Assembly (NCBI RefSeq): GCF_021502655.1
Contig: NZ_JAKFFT010000004.1
Location: 62,001 to 126,000 of the forward strand
Length of the DNA: 64,000 bases
Source: Dyadobacter sp. CY347
GTDB lineage: Bacteria > Bacteroidota > Bacteroidia > Cytophagales > Spirosomataceae
Direction of reading: 5' to 3'
The notes under the pieces were generated by a model that made no database searches, had not been told where the DNA came from, and saw only the letters and a list, made by a program, of their open reading frames with translations. The position numbers and the translations under genes were made by a program. Below, one piece after another: positions 1 to 7,354 of this stretch. Within the stretch, counting starts at the first letter, position 1, and each line of letters starts with the position of its first letter.

Positions 1-639
1 CGGGAACCCGCCTTTGGTCAGCTCCACACTTTTTAATGCATCACTGTTAAATATGGAAAAGAAGCCAAAAAGGTGGTTGGCATTGTAAACAACCGCATCA
101 TCGAGAATGATAAGGTTTTGGTCGGGCCCGCCGCCGCGTACGTAAAGTCCCGTTTGTCCTTCGGTTCCTTTCTGAACGCCCGGCATGAGTTGGAGCACGC
201 GTAAAACATCTTTTTCACCAAAAAAAGCAGGCACTTTTTTCAGCTGCGCAATCGGGATTTCAATCTGGCTCATCTGCACCGAGCGGCTTACATAATCCTC
301 CTGCCGGCGCGCAGAAACGACCACTTCGTCCAACTGGTTAATGGTCGCCAAAAATATGCTCAGTTCCAGGTTTTTAGCAATACTAACCTTTAAATCTGTT
401 TTTTCGTAGCCTACAAATGAAAAGGAAACCATTGCGCTGTCGCCTGCCGGAACAGTCAGCGAGTAGAAGCCGTAAGTATTGGTAACCGCGCCGTAAGGTG
501 TGCCTTCAATGTATACATTAACCCCTGGCAACTGCTCCTGGCTGCCTTTTTCCTTCACAAAACCGCTGATTGTCACGCGTTCCTGAGCGGAAACGGCCAT
601 GGAAAACAGCAGCAATGAGACGACAAAAATAAAACGCAT
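1..639 (-). CDS. TonB-dependent outer-membrane receptor, N-terminal part (cut by window start)
   Basis: The visible 213 codons begin with a Sec signal peptide (residues 1-19, ending SAQ), followed by a carboxypeptidase-regulatory-like beta-sandwich (about 22-100, with LPGVNVYIEG) and then a TonB plug (about 125 onward, with LYVRGGGPDQN and LIILDDAVVYN). This is the layout of Bacteroidota TonB receptors that carry substrates across the outer membrane using TonB/ExbBD energy. It lacks the SusC-type DILKDASA-like signature in the part seen, so it is probably not a SusC. The ATG at 637-639 is chosen because it starts the signal peptide directly. The barrel lies beyond the window, so the substrate is unknown. 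It lies 141 bp downstream of dcp on the same strand. Confidence 0.88.
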   Translation of the reverse strand, partial: MRFIFVVSLLLFSMAVSAQERVTISGFVKEKGSQEQLPGVNVYIEGTPYGAVTNTYGFYSLTVPAGDSAMVSFSFVGYEKTDLKVSIAKNLELSIFLATINQLDEVVVSARRQEDYVSRSVQMSQIEIPIAQLKKVPAFFGEKDVLRVLQLMPGVQKGTEGQTGLYVRGGGPDQNLIILDDAVVYNANHLFGFFSIFNSDALKSVELTKGGFP

Positions 640-780
640 GGTCAGCGGGCTGGGTAATTTTTGTAACGACTCGTTCGACGATAAAGTATGGATCATAGTA
701 AAGGGTAAAATACGCAATGGACAAACCTTCCGCTTAGCCGTATATACTCCTTTTTGTGGCTGTTGGATCAAATACGGATG

Positions 781-2835
781 CTATGCTTTGGCCAGACCCC
801 TGTTTTCTAGCAAATACTTTTCGTCGGGCATTTTCCCCCGGAAAGATTTATAAAGTGCAGCAGGCTCCTCTGTGCCGCCTTTTTCAAGGATATTTTTCCT
901 GAATGAAAGGGCGGTTGCCGGGTCGAAAATGTTGCCGGTTTCTTTAAAAGCCGCAAATGCGTCGCTATCCAGCAATTCTGACCAAATGTAGCTGTAATAA
1001 CCCGCTGAGTAACCGCCTGCAAAAATGTGCTGAAAATAAGTGCTCCGGTAACGCGGCGCAATCTGCTTGATCAAACCCATGTCCTGCATCCATCCTTGTT
1101 CAAATGTATTGGGCTCAATGCGCTTTTCCGGCCAGAGAATGTGATAATAGAGGTCTAGCCTGGAAGCCGCCAGATACTCCACCGTAGCAAAACCCTGGTT
1201 AAACTTAGAGGCATTTTTCATTTTGGCAATGGCCTCGTCGGGGATCGTTTCGCCGGTTTGGTAATGTTTTGCGTAAAATTTCAGGACTTCCGGTTCGAAG
1301 GCCCAATGTTCCATGATCTGGGAAGGCAGTTCCACAAAGTCACGTGGGACCGAAGTGCCGGACAATGTTTCAAATTCCACATTGGACAGCAAACCGTGCA
1401 GCGCGTGGCCAAATTCGTGAAAGAATGTTTCAACTTCTTCGGCAGTGAGCAGAACAGGATGTTCACCAGTTGGTTTGGCGTAATTGCAAACAATGGACAC
1501 GATAGGCGCAACGCGCTGGCCATCCTTAATGCTTTGCTTGCGATAAGAGGTCATCCAGGCGCCGCCTCTTTTTGAATTTCGTGTAAAGAAATCCATGTAA
1601 AAAATGCCAGTAAGGTCACCATTTGCTTCCCTTACTTCATAGGCCATGACATCTTCGTGGTATTTAGGAATGTCCCTGATCTCTGTGAATGTTAACCCGT
1701 AGAGGTTTTGGACAACTTTAAAAATGCCGTCACGAACATTAGCGAGTTGGAAATAAGGCTTTAAGGACTCGGAATCGTAGTTGTATTTTTCCTTTCGCAC
1801 TTTGTCGGCGTAGTAAAACCAATCCCACGCTTCGAGCTCATTTGCGTCGCCTTCTTTGTTCATCAGTTCCTGCATCTGCAATGCTTCCGATTTCGCCACT
1901 GGCAATGCCGCATCCCATATTCGGTCCAGCAGATCCAATACATTCAGGATCCTTTTGGCCATACTTTCCTCCAAAACATACTCCGCATGATCCGAATATC
2001 CCAGCAAACTGGCCCTCTTGGCCCGCAGCGAAGTAATCTGTACAATAATTTCCTTATTATCCAGTTCGTCGTCGTGGTTGCAGCGAGTGATATATGCGTT
2101 GTAAATTTCCTCCCGGAGCGCACGATTTTCGGCATATTGCAGAAAAGGCATCACGCTAGGCTGATGCAATGTGAATTTCCAGCTGCCTTCTTTTCCAGCT
2201 TCCCTTGCCAGTTGTGCAGCATTTGCTTTGATGGACTCAGGTAAGCCTGCAAGTTGAGCTTCGTCATGAATGAGGAGTTCATATTTGTTGGTCTCAGCCA
2301 ACAAGTTTTGCGCAAAACGGACTGTTAACACCGACAATTGCTTATTAATGTCCCGCATTTCTGCCTGATCTGCATCACTTAAATTAGCGCCGCTCCGGAC
2401 AAAAGCCTTATACGTTTTCTCCAACAGGCGTTTCTTCGCTGCATCCAGACCAGGCGTATCCAGCGCGTCATTGATTTTTTGGACACGCTGAAAAAGAGCT
2501 GGATTAAGGAAAATATCGTCGCTATGCTTGGACAATCTTGGTGCAATTTCTTTCGAAAGCGCTTCGATTTCGGGGTTCGTATGGGCCGACGCCAGATTGA
2601 AAAATACCGAACTAACCTTGTTAAGCAGCTCGCCGGTGCGTTCCAGTGCAATAATGGTGTTTTCAAAAGTCGGCTCCGCTTCGTTCGAATGGATTGCCTC
2701 AATGCTTCTTTGCTGCTCGGCCATGCCTTGCTCGAAAGCGGGTAGAAAATGTTCAGGTTCCACCTGATCGAATGGCGGAACCTGAAGTGGGGTGTTATAT
2801 GGCGTTAAAAAAGGGTTATTAGCTTGCTGAGACAT
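781..2835 (-). CDS. dcp: Peptidyl-dipeptidase Dcp, M3 family zinc metallopeptidase
   Basis: 684 residues, about the length of E. coli Dcp (681). It shows the M3 zinc motif HEFGH at residues 473-477, preceded by ETFF, and the downstream LSGTSVPRDFVELPSQ block that supplies the third zinc ligand region. The N-terminus (NPFLTPYNTPL...PFDQVEPEHF) and the C-terminal YFQHIFAGGYSAGYYSY segment are typical of the Dcp branch rather than of oligopeptidase A. Members remove C-terminal dipeptides from peptides. No convincing signal peptide is visible, so it probably acts in the cytoplasm, although periplasmic M3 enzymes exist. The start ATG is followed at once by the conserved N-terminus. It appears monocistronic. 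Confidence 0.92.
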   Translation of the reverse strand: MSQQANNPFLTPYNTPLQVPPFDQVEPEHFLPAFEQGMAEQQRSIEAIHSNEAEPTFENTIIALERTGELLNKVSSVFFNLASAHTNPEIEALSKEIAPRLSKHSDDIFLNPALFQRVQKINDALDTPGLDAAKKRLLEKTYKAFVRSGANLSDADQAEMRDINKQLSVLTVRFAQNLLAETNKYELLIHDEAQLAGLPESIKANAAQLAREAGKEGSWKFTLHQPSVMPFLQYAENRALREEIYNAYITRCNHDDELDNKEIIVQITSLRAKRASLLGYSDHAEYVLEESMAKRILNVLDLLDRIWDAALPVAKSEALQMQELMNKEGDANELEAWDWFYYADKVRKEKYNYDSESLKPYFQLANVRDGIFKVVQNLYGLTFTEIRDIPKYHEDVMAYEVREANGDLTGIFYMDFFTRNSKRGGAWMTSYRKQSIKDGQRVAPIVSIVCNYAKPTGEHPVLLTAEEVETFFHEFGHALHGLLSNVEFETLSGTSVPRDFVELPSQIMEHWAFEPEVLKFYAKHYQTGETIPDEAIAKMKNASKFNQGFATVEYLAASRLDLYYHILWPEKRIEPNTFEQGWMQDMGLIKQIAPRYRSTYFQHIFAGGYSAGYYSYIWSELLDSDAFAAFKETGNIFDPATALSFRKNILEKGGTEEPAALYKSFRGKMPDEKYLLENRGLAKA

Positions 2836-2905
2836 ATTGATATCAAATGTTTTTCAGCTTGCAAGTTATGGTTTCAATAAAGCGCCTGCAATGTAGTTTG
2901 CAAGA

Positions 2906-3826
2906 TTATTTCACACCCTTAACCTTCATTTTCAACCCGTAAACGGCAGTTTCCGCGGTTACAAAAAGCAAATCATTGTTTTTTCCTCCGAAACAAACAT
3001 TTGCAGTCCAACCATTATGGATCGGGAAGTGAGCGATTTGTTCGCCTGATTTATCAAAAACAGTAACGCCTTTGCCCGTAATATAGAGATTTCCTTCTGC
3101 GTCAAGGATCATCCCGTCGGAACCTTTGGGAACGAAAAGCGTCCGGTTGGTTAATGTTCCGTCTTTTTGAATGTCGTATTTGTAAGTTTTATTGTCACCA
3201 ATGTCCGCAACATATAATGTCTTGCCGTCTTTTGTGCCGATGATCCCGTTTGGCTTTTTGATATTGGCATCAACTCTTGTCAGATCCTTGCCATTTGGAT
3301 CAAGGTAATACACGTGTTCGCCATCCTGCTGCATTTTTGGATCACGCTTCCAGTAATCCCTTTTATACAAAGGGTCTGTCAGATAAATGCCACCCTGCGG
3401 ATCAATCCAGAGGTCATTAGGGCCATTCAAAAGCTTGCCTTCGAAGTCTTTTACCAAAACCGTTGGTTTACCATTTTTATCAAAAGACCAAACCTGGTTG
3501 TCTTCATCCGAACAAGCCACCAGATTCCCTTTTTTGTCAAAATACATGCCGTTTGCGCGGCCTGCTTTGTCGGAAAAAACTGAGAATTTGCTCGTTTCCG
3601 CATCCCAGCGGATGATTTTGTTGTTGGGCTGGTCTGTAAAAAACACATTCCCATCCTCATCGGCAACGGGGCCTTCTGTAAATTTGTAACCGTCGCCAAG
3701 CTTCTCAACCTGTGCGCCCGGCGCAACTATCGATTTTGAATCCATTATCTGTGCTGAAAGTAAAGCCGGGAAGAGCAAAGCCACCACCCCGGATAAAATT
3801 GAAAAAAAACCTATCGACTTTTTCAT
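2906..3826 (-). CDS. SMP-30/gluconolactonase-like secreted beta-propeller protein
   Basis: 306 residues with a Sec signal peptide (hydrophobic residues 8-25, ending LSAQ). The mature part has the SMP-30/gluconolaconase/LRE repeats: KFTEGPVADEDGNVFFTD near the start, GPNDLWIDPQGGIYLTDP in the middle and KPNGIIGTKDGKTLYVAD further on. The acidic and asparagine residues in those loops (E of TEGP, N of GPND, N of KPNG, D of SDGM) match metal-binding positions of this fold. Family members hydrolyse sugar lactones or related esters; the substrate here is not deducible. It would act in the periplasm or outside. No operon partner is evident; the VapC-like gene lies 127 bp upstream on the same strand. 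Confidence 0.87.
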   Translation of the reverse strand: MKKSIGFFSILSGVVALLFPALLSAQIMDSKSIVAPGAQVEKLGDGYKFTEGPVADEDGNVFFTDQPNNKIIRWDAETSKFSVFSDKAGRANGMYFDKKGNLVACSDEDNQVWSFDKNGKPTVLVKDFEGKLLNGPNDLWIDPQGGIYLTDPLYKRDYWKRDPKMQQDGEHVYYLDPNGKDLTRVDANIKKPNGIIGTKDGKTLYVADIGDNKTYKYDIQKDGTLTNRTLFVPKGSDGMILDAEGNLYITGKGVTVFDKSGEQIAHFPIHNGWTANVCFGGKNNDLLFVTAETAVYGLKMKVKGVK

Positions 3827-3953
3827 ATCAAAATAATGCCGGATGAAGTTTGCCCGGTTGCTGTAAAAGTAGGTGGGGGATGGTTAGTTACTTATGTTAC
3901 TTGCGGAGGTGCGACGCGATGGGCTTTATAAACAGAGTAAAGCGATCCATAAG

Positions 3954-4346
3954 TCAATGGCTTAACAAATCTAACTCACTAATTTTGTCGAAATGCTTTC
4001 GGTTAAGCGTGTAAAAGAGCGTATCATTTGCTATGGCAGTGGCTGCTATAAATAAATCTGCTTTGTCTATTGCGTAACGCCTTCTTTTTAGATCTTGTTG
4101 AATTTCGGCCGCGTAATGAGCTGCTGAGCTGTCAAAGGAAATGACAAGCACTTCGAAAAGCATGCTTTTCCGGAAACTTCTCTGATCGGGCGTGGCACCT
4201 GTATAAATCTCAAACTCAGTAATACTGGAAATCGCTATTTGTTCAAAGCGATCAGCAATCTGTACTAGTTTAGAATTTGATTTGTCTTTTTTTCGGAAAT
4301 AGTCGATTAGAACACACGTATCAATCATCAAGATTTTTTCCGCCAT
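3954..4346 (-). CDS. VapC-type PIN-domain ribonuclease toxin
   Basis: 130 residues, the usual size of a VapC. The PIN acidic residues are visible: D9 in MIDTCVLIDYF, E44 in SSITEFEIYTG, D94/D97 in IDKADLFIAATA, with the C-terminal LNRKHF block replacing the common TxNxxDF. PIN toxins are magnesium-dependent RNases that cleave tRNA or rRNA and are held in check by a small cognate antitoxin. Its start overlaps the end of the preceding small gene by 19 nt in another frame, the usual arrangement for translational coupling in a type II module. The module is the distal half of a four-gene minus-strand run that begins at 5283. Confidence 0.85.
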   Translation of the reverse strand: MAEKILMIDTCVLIDYFRKKDKSNSKLVQIADRFEQIAISSITEFEIYTGATPDQRSFRKSMLFEVLVISFDSSAAHYAAEIQQDLKRRRYAIDKADLFIAATAIANDTLFYTLNRKHFDKISELDLLSH

Positions 4347-4558
4347 TGATTGATCGATTTGCGGGTTTCTTCAATAGTTTTAATCTGCTCGTCAGAAAAC
4401 ACCGGGCCGTTCAGCAACAATTCTGTAAGCCTTGACCGTTTTGGCTCCGGTGTACTTTCTGCGGCAAGCTCTTTTTGAAGCCGCGCCTTCTGGGTAGGTG
4501 ACAGTTGTTTTACAATCGTCACCAATTCTTGAAATGGAATGTGTGTTTTTGCTTTCAT
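4328..4558 (-). CDS. Small antitoxin-like protein paired with the PIN toxin
   Basis: 76 residues from the ATG at 4556-4558; a TTG two codons upstream is the only in-frame alternative. It has a helical, charged N-terminal half (IPFQELVTIVKQLSPTQKARLQ) and a C-terminal GPVFSDEQIKTIEETRKSINQW segment. This second half resembles the toxin-binding tails of small Bacteroidota VapB-like antitoxins, where a GP(V/T)xSDEQ stretch is common. The 19-nt overlap with the following PIN gene supports the antitoxin role. The family assignment comes from context and style; no DNA-binding domain can be named with certainty. Confidence 0.7.
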   Translation of the reverse strand: MKAKTHIPFQELVTIVKQLSPTQKARLQKELAAESTPEPKRSRLTELLLNGPVFSDEQIKTIEETRKSINQWRKKS

Positions 4559-4573
4559 GCCCAAATATAATAT

Positions 4574-5032
4574 TTATGATTCAATCAGGAAGCGAAGAAT
4601 TTTTCTCACTATTCTTTGAACTTGTAACTTTGTGACACCGTCAAAATCGTTTAAAAAAGATTCAATAGATTCCTCGGTAGTCAAATGATCTACGAGATTT
4701 TGAATAGGTATCCTCGTTCCTGAGAAAACCGGAGTGCCACCTAAGATTTCGGGATCAACTGTGATTGCGCTGCTTTCAGGCATCTCACTTGCAAGAAAGG
4801 CTTGTGCTCGTGCTTCAAATCTCTTCCTCGTCTCTGATCCAGGTTTCCCATATCGAACCTGCAACCAGTCGTCGGCGGTTCTAAACTCTTGATATGACTT
4901 TGAGATATTAAAGGCATCTTTTGGTATCGCATTTATCTCTGATAGTATTGAGTCTTGTGATTTGTCCTCCCGTGAATTGTTTTCAATTGGTAAGGGCCTA
5001 ATACCCAAGCCCTTTGCTCGCTTCTTCGTCAT
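4574..5032 (-). CDS. Chimeric antitoxin-like protein: HigA-like N-terminal element plus DUF433 domain
   Basis: 152 residues from the ATG at 5030-5032; the frame is open to a TTG at 5062 that overlaps the upstream SymE-like gene, so the exact start is uncertain. The C-terminal part (about 88-152) is a DUF433 domain, with DPEILGGTPVFSGTRIPI and a C-terminal helical QRIVRKILRFL. DUF433 is a winged-helix-like fold found in antitoxins. The middle (about 45-85, YGKPGSETRKRFEARAQAFL) is instead like the segment that precedes the HTH in HigA-type antitoxins, and it resembles the broken antitoxin at 5674-5909. The gene follows the SymE-like gene directly and precedes the VapBC-like pair by 15 nt, so it is probably the antitoxin of the SymE-like toxin. 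Confidence 0.72.
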   Translation of the reverse strand: MTKKRAKGLGIRPLPIENNSREDKSQDSILSEINAIPKDAFNISKSYQEFRTADDWLQVRYGKPGSETRKRFEARAQAFLASEMPESSAITVDPEILGGTPVFSGTRIPIQNLVDHLTTEESIESFLNDFDGVTKLQVQRIVRKILRFLIES

Positions 5033-5049
5033 GGTTTCTATACGTTCAG

Positions 5050-5283
5050 TTAATTTTCCCAAATCTCCAACTGCGGACTTTTCTGTAATTCTCCCACAGG
5101 TTCTAAAATTAGTTTACCATCTTCAAAGTGGACCTTAATGTGCTCCCCGTGATCAAATCCCAAATCTTTCAGCCACTTGCCACACAGCTTAATTTCCGGA
5201 ACAAACTTGCTATTCCATTGAGAGCTTCTTTGGAACTTTGAATAGATTTTTAATTGGCGTGTCCGTGCTTTGTATAATGTCAT
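5050..5283 (-). CDS. SymE-like toxin of an addiction module
   Basis: 77 residues. The C-terminal half has the SymE_toxin signature: VPEIKLCGKWLKDLGF, then GEHIKVHFEDGKLILEP. The SymE family is an AbrB-like swapped-hairpin fold; E. coli SymE is a toxin whose production is blocked by an antisense RNA (type I). Here the gene is followed immediately by a protein antitoxin candidate, so this homologue may work in a protein-protein module instead. The ATG at 5281-5283 lies 30 nt below a good promoter -7 element. It is the first gene of the four-gene run down to 3954. Confidence 0.8.
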   Translation of the reverse strand: MTLYKARTRQLKIYSKFQRSSQWNSKFVPEIKLCGKWLKDLGFDHGEHIKVHFEDGKLILEPVGELQKSPQLEIWEN

Positions 5284-5313
5284 AACATTTGTTTGTCGTA
5301 GTGATGTTTACTG

Positions 5314-5342
5314 TAAAGATAAAGGATCAGACGAAATGTCAA
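5314..5342 (-). promoter_or_regulatory. Bacteroidota-type promoter for the SymE-like/VapBC-like operon
   Basis: On the minus strand a TTG (-33, at 5340-5342) is followed after 18 nt by TATCTTTA (-7, at 5314-5321), one mismatch from TAnnTTTG. It sits 30 nt upstream of the SymE-like start. The -33 overlaps a TGTCA-N10-TGACA dyad at 5337-5356, which could be an operator for the divergent HTH protein or for the operon's own antitoxin. The promoter call rests on pattern matching. Confidence 0.5.
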
Positions 5343-5387
5343 CACTTATGATGACAAATTTTTCACAACAATACGGCAGCTTGTGCT

Positions 5388-5603
5388 GTGGATAAAATAG
5401 AGCTTCAAAAAATTGTAGGTAAAAGAATTATTCAGCTCCGGATAGAAAAAGGATGGAGTCAATCCGACCTTGCCCGGGCTTGTGAAAAAGATAGGCAATC
5501 GATTGAGAGGATAGAAAATGGTAGGGTTTCGCCATCTCTTTATACATTATATGAAATTGCTTTGGCGCTGGAAGTTCGCCTGGAGGAGTTGGTCAAATTG
5601 TAG
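5388..5603 (+). CDS. Solo XRE-family helix-turn-helix regulator
   Basis: 71 residues that are almost entirely one Cro/C1-type HTH: GKRIIQLRIEKGWSQSDLA, then RQSIERIENGRVSPSL and LYEIALALEV. The start is a GTG at 5388-5390 and no ATG is available in frame before the domain. Such single-domain XRE proteins bind operator dyads and often repress divergent toxin-antitoxin operons. This gene is divergent from the SymE-like operon across a 104-bp space containing the dyad at 5337-5356, so regulation of that operon is a reasonable inference. No partner toxin follows it on the plus strand. Confidence 0.82.
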   Translation: MDKIELQKIVGKRIIQLRIEKGWSQSDLARACEKDRQSIERIENGRVSPSLYTLYEIALALEVRLEELVKL

Positions 5604-5673
5604 TTTGAAGTCTGAAAGACAATATTTGACTACTTCAATCCAGCGACAATTCAATTATCTTCTCTAAGAAATT

Positions 5674-5909
5674 CTAAAACTCGATAAAAGTCGAGTGCTG
5701 AAAGTCTTTATGGCCCTTCTCAAATCTGGCAATGATGCTTTTTTTGCCCCGATTTCGCCGACATGCTGCTCTCTTACGTCAATTTAATTTACCGACAAGA
5801 AACGCCTTCGCCTCAATTTAATTTCGCATCGCTCTGTTGTTCCAGGAGCTCCGTGGTAGCAAGTGAAATATTCTTCCGCAGATGTTATATCAAAGTCCTC
5901 ATCCATCAT
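5674..5909 (-). pseudogene. Decayed HigA-like XRE antitoxin
   Basis: Read from an ATG ATG at 5904-5909, the minus strand gives an antitoxin-like N-terminus (MMDEDFDITSAEEYF, then GAPGTTERCEIK) and then stops. A shifted frame continues with EAKAFLVGKLN before a stop. The first frame resumes as VGEIGAKK, and after a shift within a run of seven A the text ends as SIIARFEKGHKDFQHSTF, the recognition-helix end of an XRE HTH. The pieces line up in order with HigA-type antitoxins, with a stretch missing in the middle. At least two frameshifts plus a deletion indicate a dead gene. It fills most of the 348-bp gap between the genes ending at 5603 and 5952. Confidence 0.65.
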
Positions 5910-5951
5910 GATTTTGTTCAAAATATTTTCTATATAATATGCCAGGAAATT

Positions 5952-6305
5952 CTAATACTCTCCATTATATTCGATATACCCGGTTGTCTTAAATTTTCTA
6001 ATGTGGTAAGGGGTATAGCAATGCCTTGTAAGCGAGGATAAATTTTGAACAAATGCGATGGCAGCAGCAATCGATTCATCTGATAAAAATACGTCAGAAT
6101 CTAAAAAACCACTGAGCAAAGCAGAATCGTCACCTTTAAATTTTAAACAGATGTAGCCGTAACCGGGATCGACAAGGACCAAATCGACAATTCTGTTGGC
6201 TTCGTGTTCCCGAGATTTATCAAAAAACCTCACTATGATATCATCCCCGCGATTAAATAAATCAAAATCGACTGAGAAATCTTTGTGAACAAACTTACCG
6301 TCCAT
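5952..6305 (-). CDS. Hypothetical protein, orphan in the toxin-antitoxin island
   Basis: 117 residues, no recognisable domain. It is acidic, with several short beta-like stretches (VDFDLFNRGDDIIVRFFD, IVDLVLVDPGYGYICLKF) and a helical segment near SDESIAAAIAFVQNL. No signal peptide or membrane segment is visible. It starts with ATG at 6303-6305, and its stop lies 42 bp upstream of the broken HigA-like gene on the same strand, so the two could once have been a module. A toxin, an immunity-type protein or an unrelated small protein are all possible; the context alone does not decide. Confidence 0.55.
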   Translation of the reverse strand: MDGKFVHKDFSVDFDLFNRGDDIIVRFFDKSREHEANRIVDLVLVDPGYGYICLKFKGDDSALLSGFLDSDVFLSDESIAAAIAFVQNLSSLTRHCYTPYHIRKFKTTGYIEYNGEY

Positions 6306-6337
6306 TATGAATAAATTTAGGCCTTATAAAGTGTCGA

Positions 6338-7333
6338 TTATCTCCCTTTCACAACCCTATCAATCTCTCCAAGCAGCGACTTCGCCCCAGTACTATCCTG
6401 CAACAATTGCCAGATCATCACTCCGCTAACCTTCTGCTTCGCCAGCTCTGTTTTCTTGCGAATCGTGGGCAGGCCGTTGTAATACACCATTCCGCCATTC
6501 AAATGCATCTGATCCTCCTTAACTGAATCTGGATATTGGCGGAGGATATTTTTGTAGGACATGCTTTCCGGGGCGGTGCCGCCAAAGCCGTAGCCGTAGA
6601 AGGGAACGCCCAGGGTGAGTTTATTTTTTGGGATTTTTCGTGTTTCAAGCCAGTATTGGAGATCTTCTTCGGCCATGGAGTAGGGGGCATGCGGGCCGGG
6701 TTTGTCGGGGCGCCAGGGTCCGGTGCGGTCGTAGGACATGATGTTTACGAAATCGAACTGGGCTAATGCTTTGTCTGTAAATTGATCCTTGTATACGGTG
6801 GCGATGGCGGCTGTGATCAGTTTGTTTTGCTTTTTCAACGGGGCTGCAAGATCAGTTACGAAACTTTCGTAATTGGCATCGATTAGTGCGCCTTCGAGGT
6901 CGACGTCAATGCCGTCGAGATCATTGTCAACTGCCAGATTAACGAGATCATTGATAAGTTTACTTTTCTTTTCTCCAATTAAAAAAGAAGGATAATATTC
7001 CGGAGCGCCGCCGCCGCCGATGGATGCCATGATCCTGACATTTCTGGAATGGGCCAGCGCGGCAACTTCTTTGAGGTTTTCGGTGCCTGTAAGGTTTCCG
7101 AGAGAATCGGGGTTAATGAATGCAATGTAGAGATGCGTGATTTTGGTAAAATCAATTTGTCTGGCAGATGCGAGAAGGTCCATCCGGTTTGGCAGATAGC
7201 CAATGACTTTAAACTTAGTATCCGCATTGCCGCTGCCGGAAGCGGTGATGCTTTTTTTACTGCAACTGGTATTTAATGCAAGAATCACCATGAAAACGGA
7301 GATGCATGGCTTTAACAACTTCGAAACTTCCAT
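6338..7333 (-). CDS. Glycoside hydrolase family 18 lipoprotein (chitinase/endoglycosidase-like)
   Basis: 331 residues. A lipoprotein signal ends at C24 (NTSC). The GH18 barrel carries the signature D140-x-x-D143-x-D145-x-E147 within LDGIDVDLEG; E147 is the expected acid/base and the enzyme would use substrate-assisted catalysis on N-acetylhexosamine linkages. Other family features are the first strand KVIGYLPNR, SIGGGG at 105-110, NIMSYDRTGPW and the C-terminal GVMIWQLLQD. Substrates of the family include chitin, peptidoglycan fragments and N-glycans; the specificity cannot be told here. It would sit in a membrane facing the periplasm or surface. It follows the Gfo/Idh gene by 21 nt, suggesting co-transcription. 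Confidence 0.9.
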   Translation of the reverse strand: MEVSKLLKPCISVFMVILALNTSCSKKSITASGSGNADTKFKVIGYLPNRMDLLASARQIDFTKITHLYIAFINPDSLGNLTGTENLKEVAALAHSRNVRIMASIGGGGAPEYYPSFLIGEKKSKLINDLVNLAVDNDLDGIDVDLEGALIDANYESFVTDLAAPLKKQNKLITAAIATVYKDQFTDKALAQFDFVNIMSYDRTGPWRPDKPGPHAPYSMAEEDLQYWLETRKIPKNKLTLGVPFYGYGFGGTAPESMSYKNILRQYPDSVKEDQMHLNGGMVYYNGLPTIRKKTELAKQKVSGVMIWQLLQDSTGAKSLLGEIDRVVKGR

Positions 7334-7354
7334 GGTGATGCTTGTTTTGAATAT

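Noticed and set aside
5763..6041. 92-residue plus-strand reading frame over the broken antitoxin
   Set aside because: It has no domain or family look and lies antisense to the decayed HigA-like gene and to the end of the orphan gene; its composition fits a chance frame.
3954..6305. A novel anti-phage defence island
   Set aside because: The parts recognised are toxin-antitoxin genes only; there is no helicase, nuclease, STAND ATPase or other effector that would support a defence-system call.
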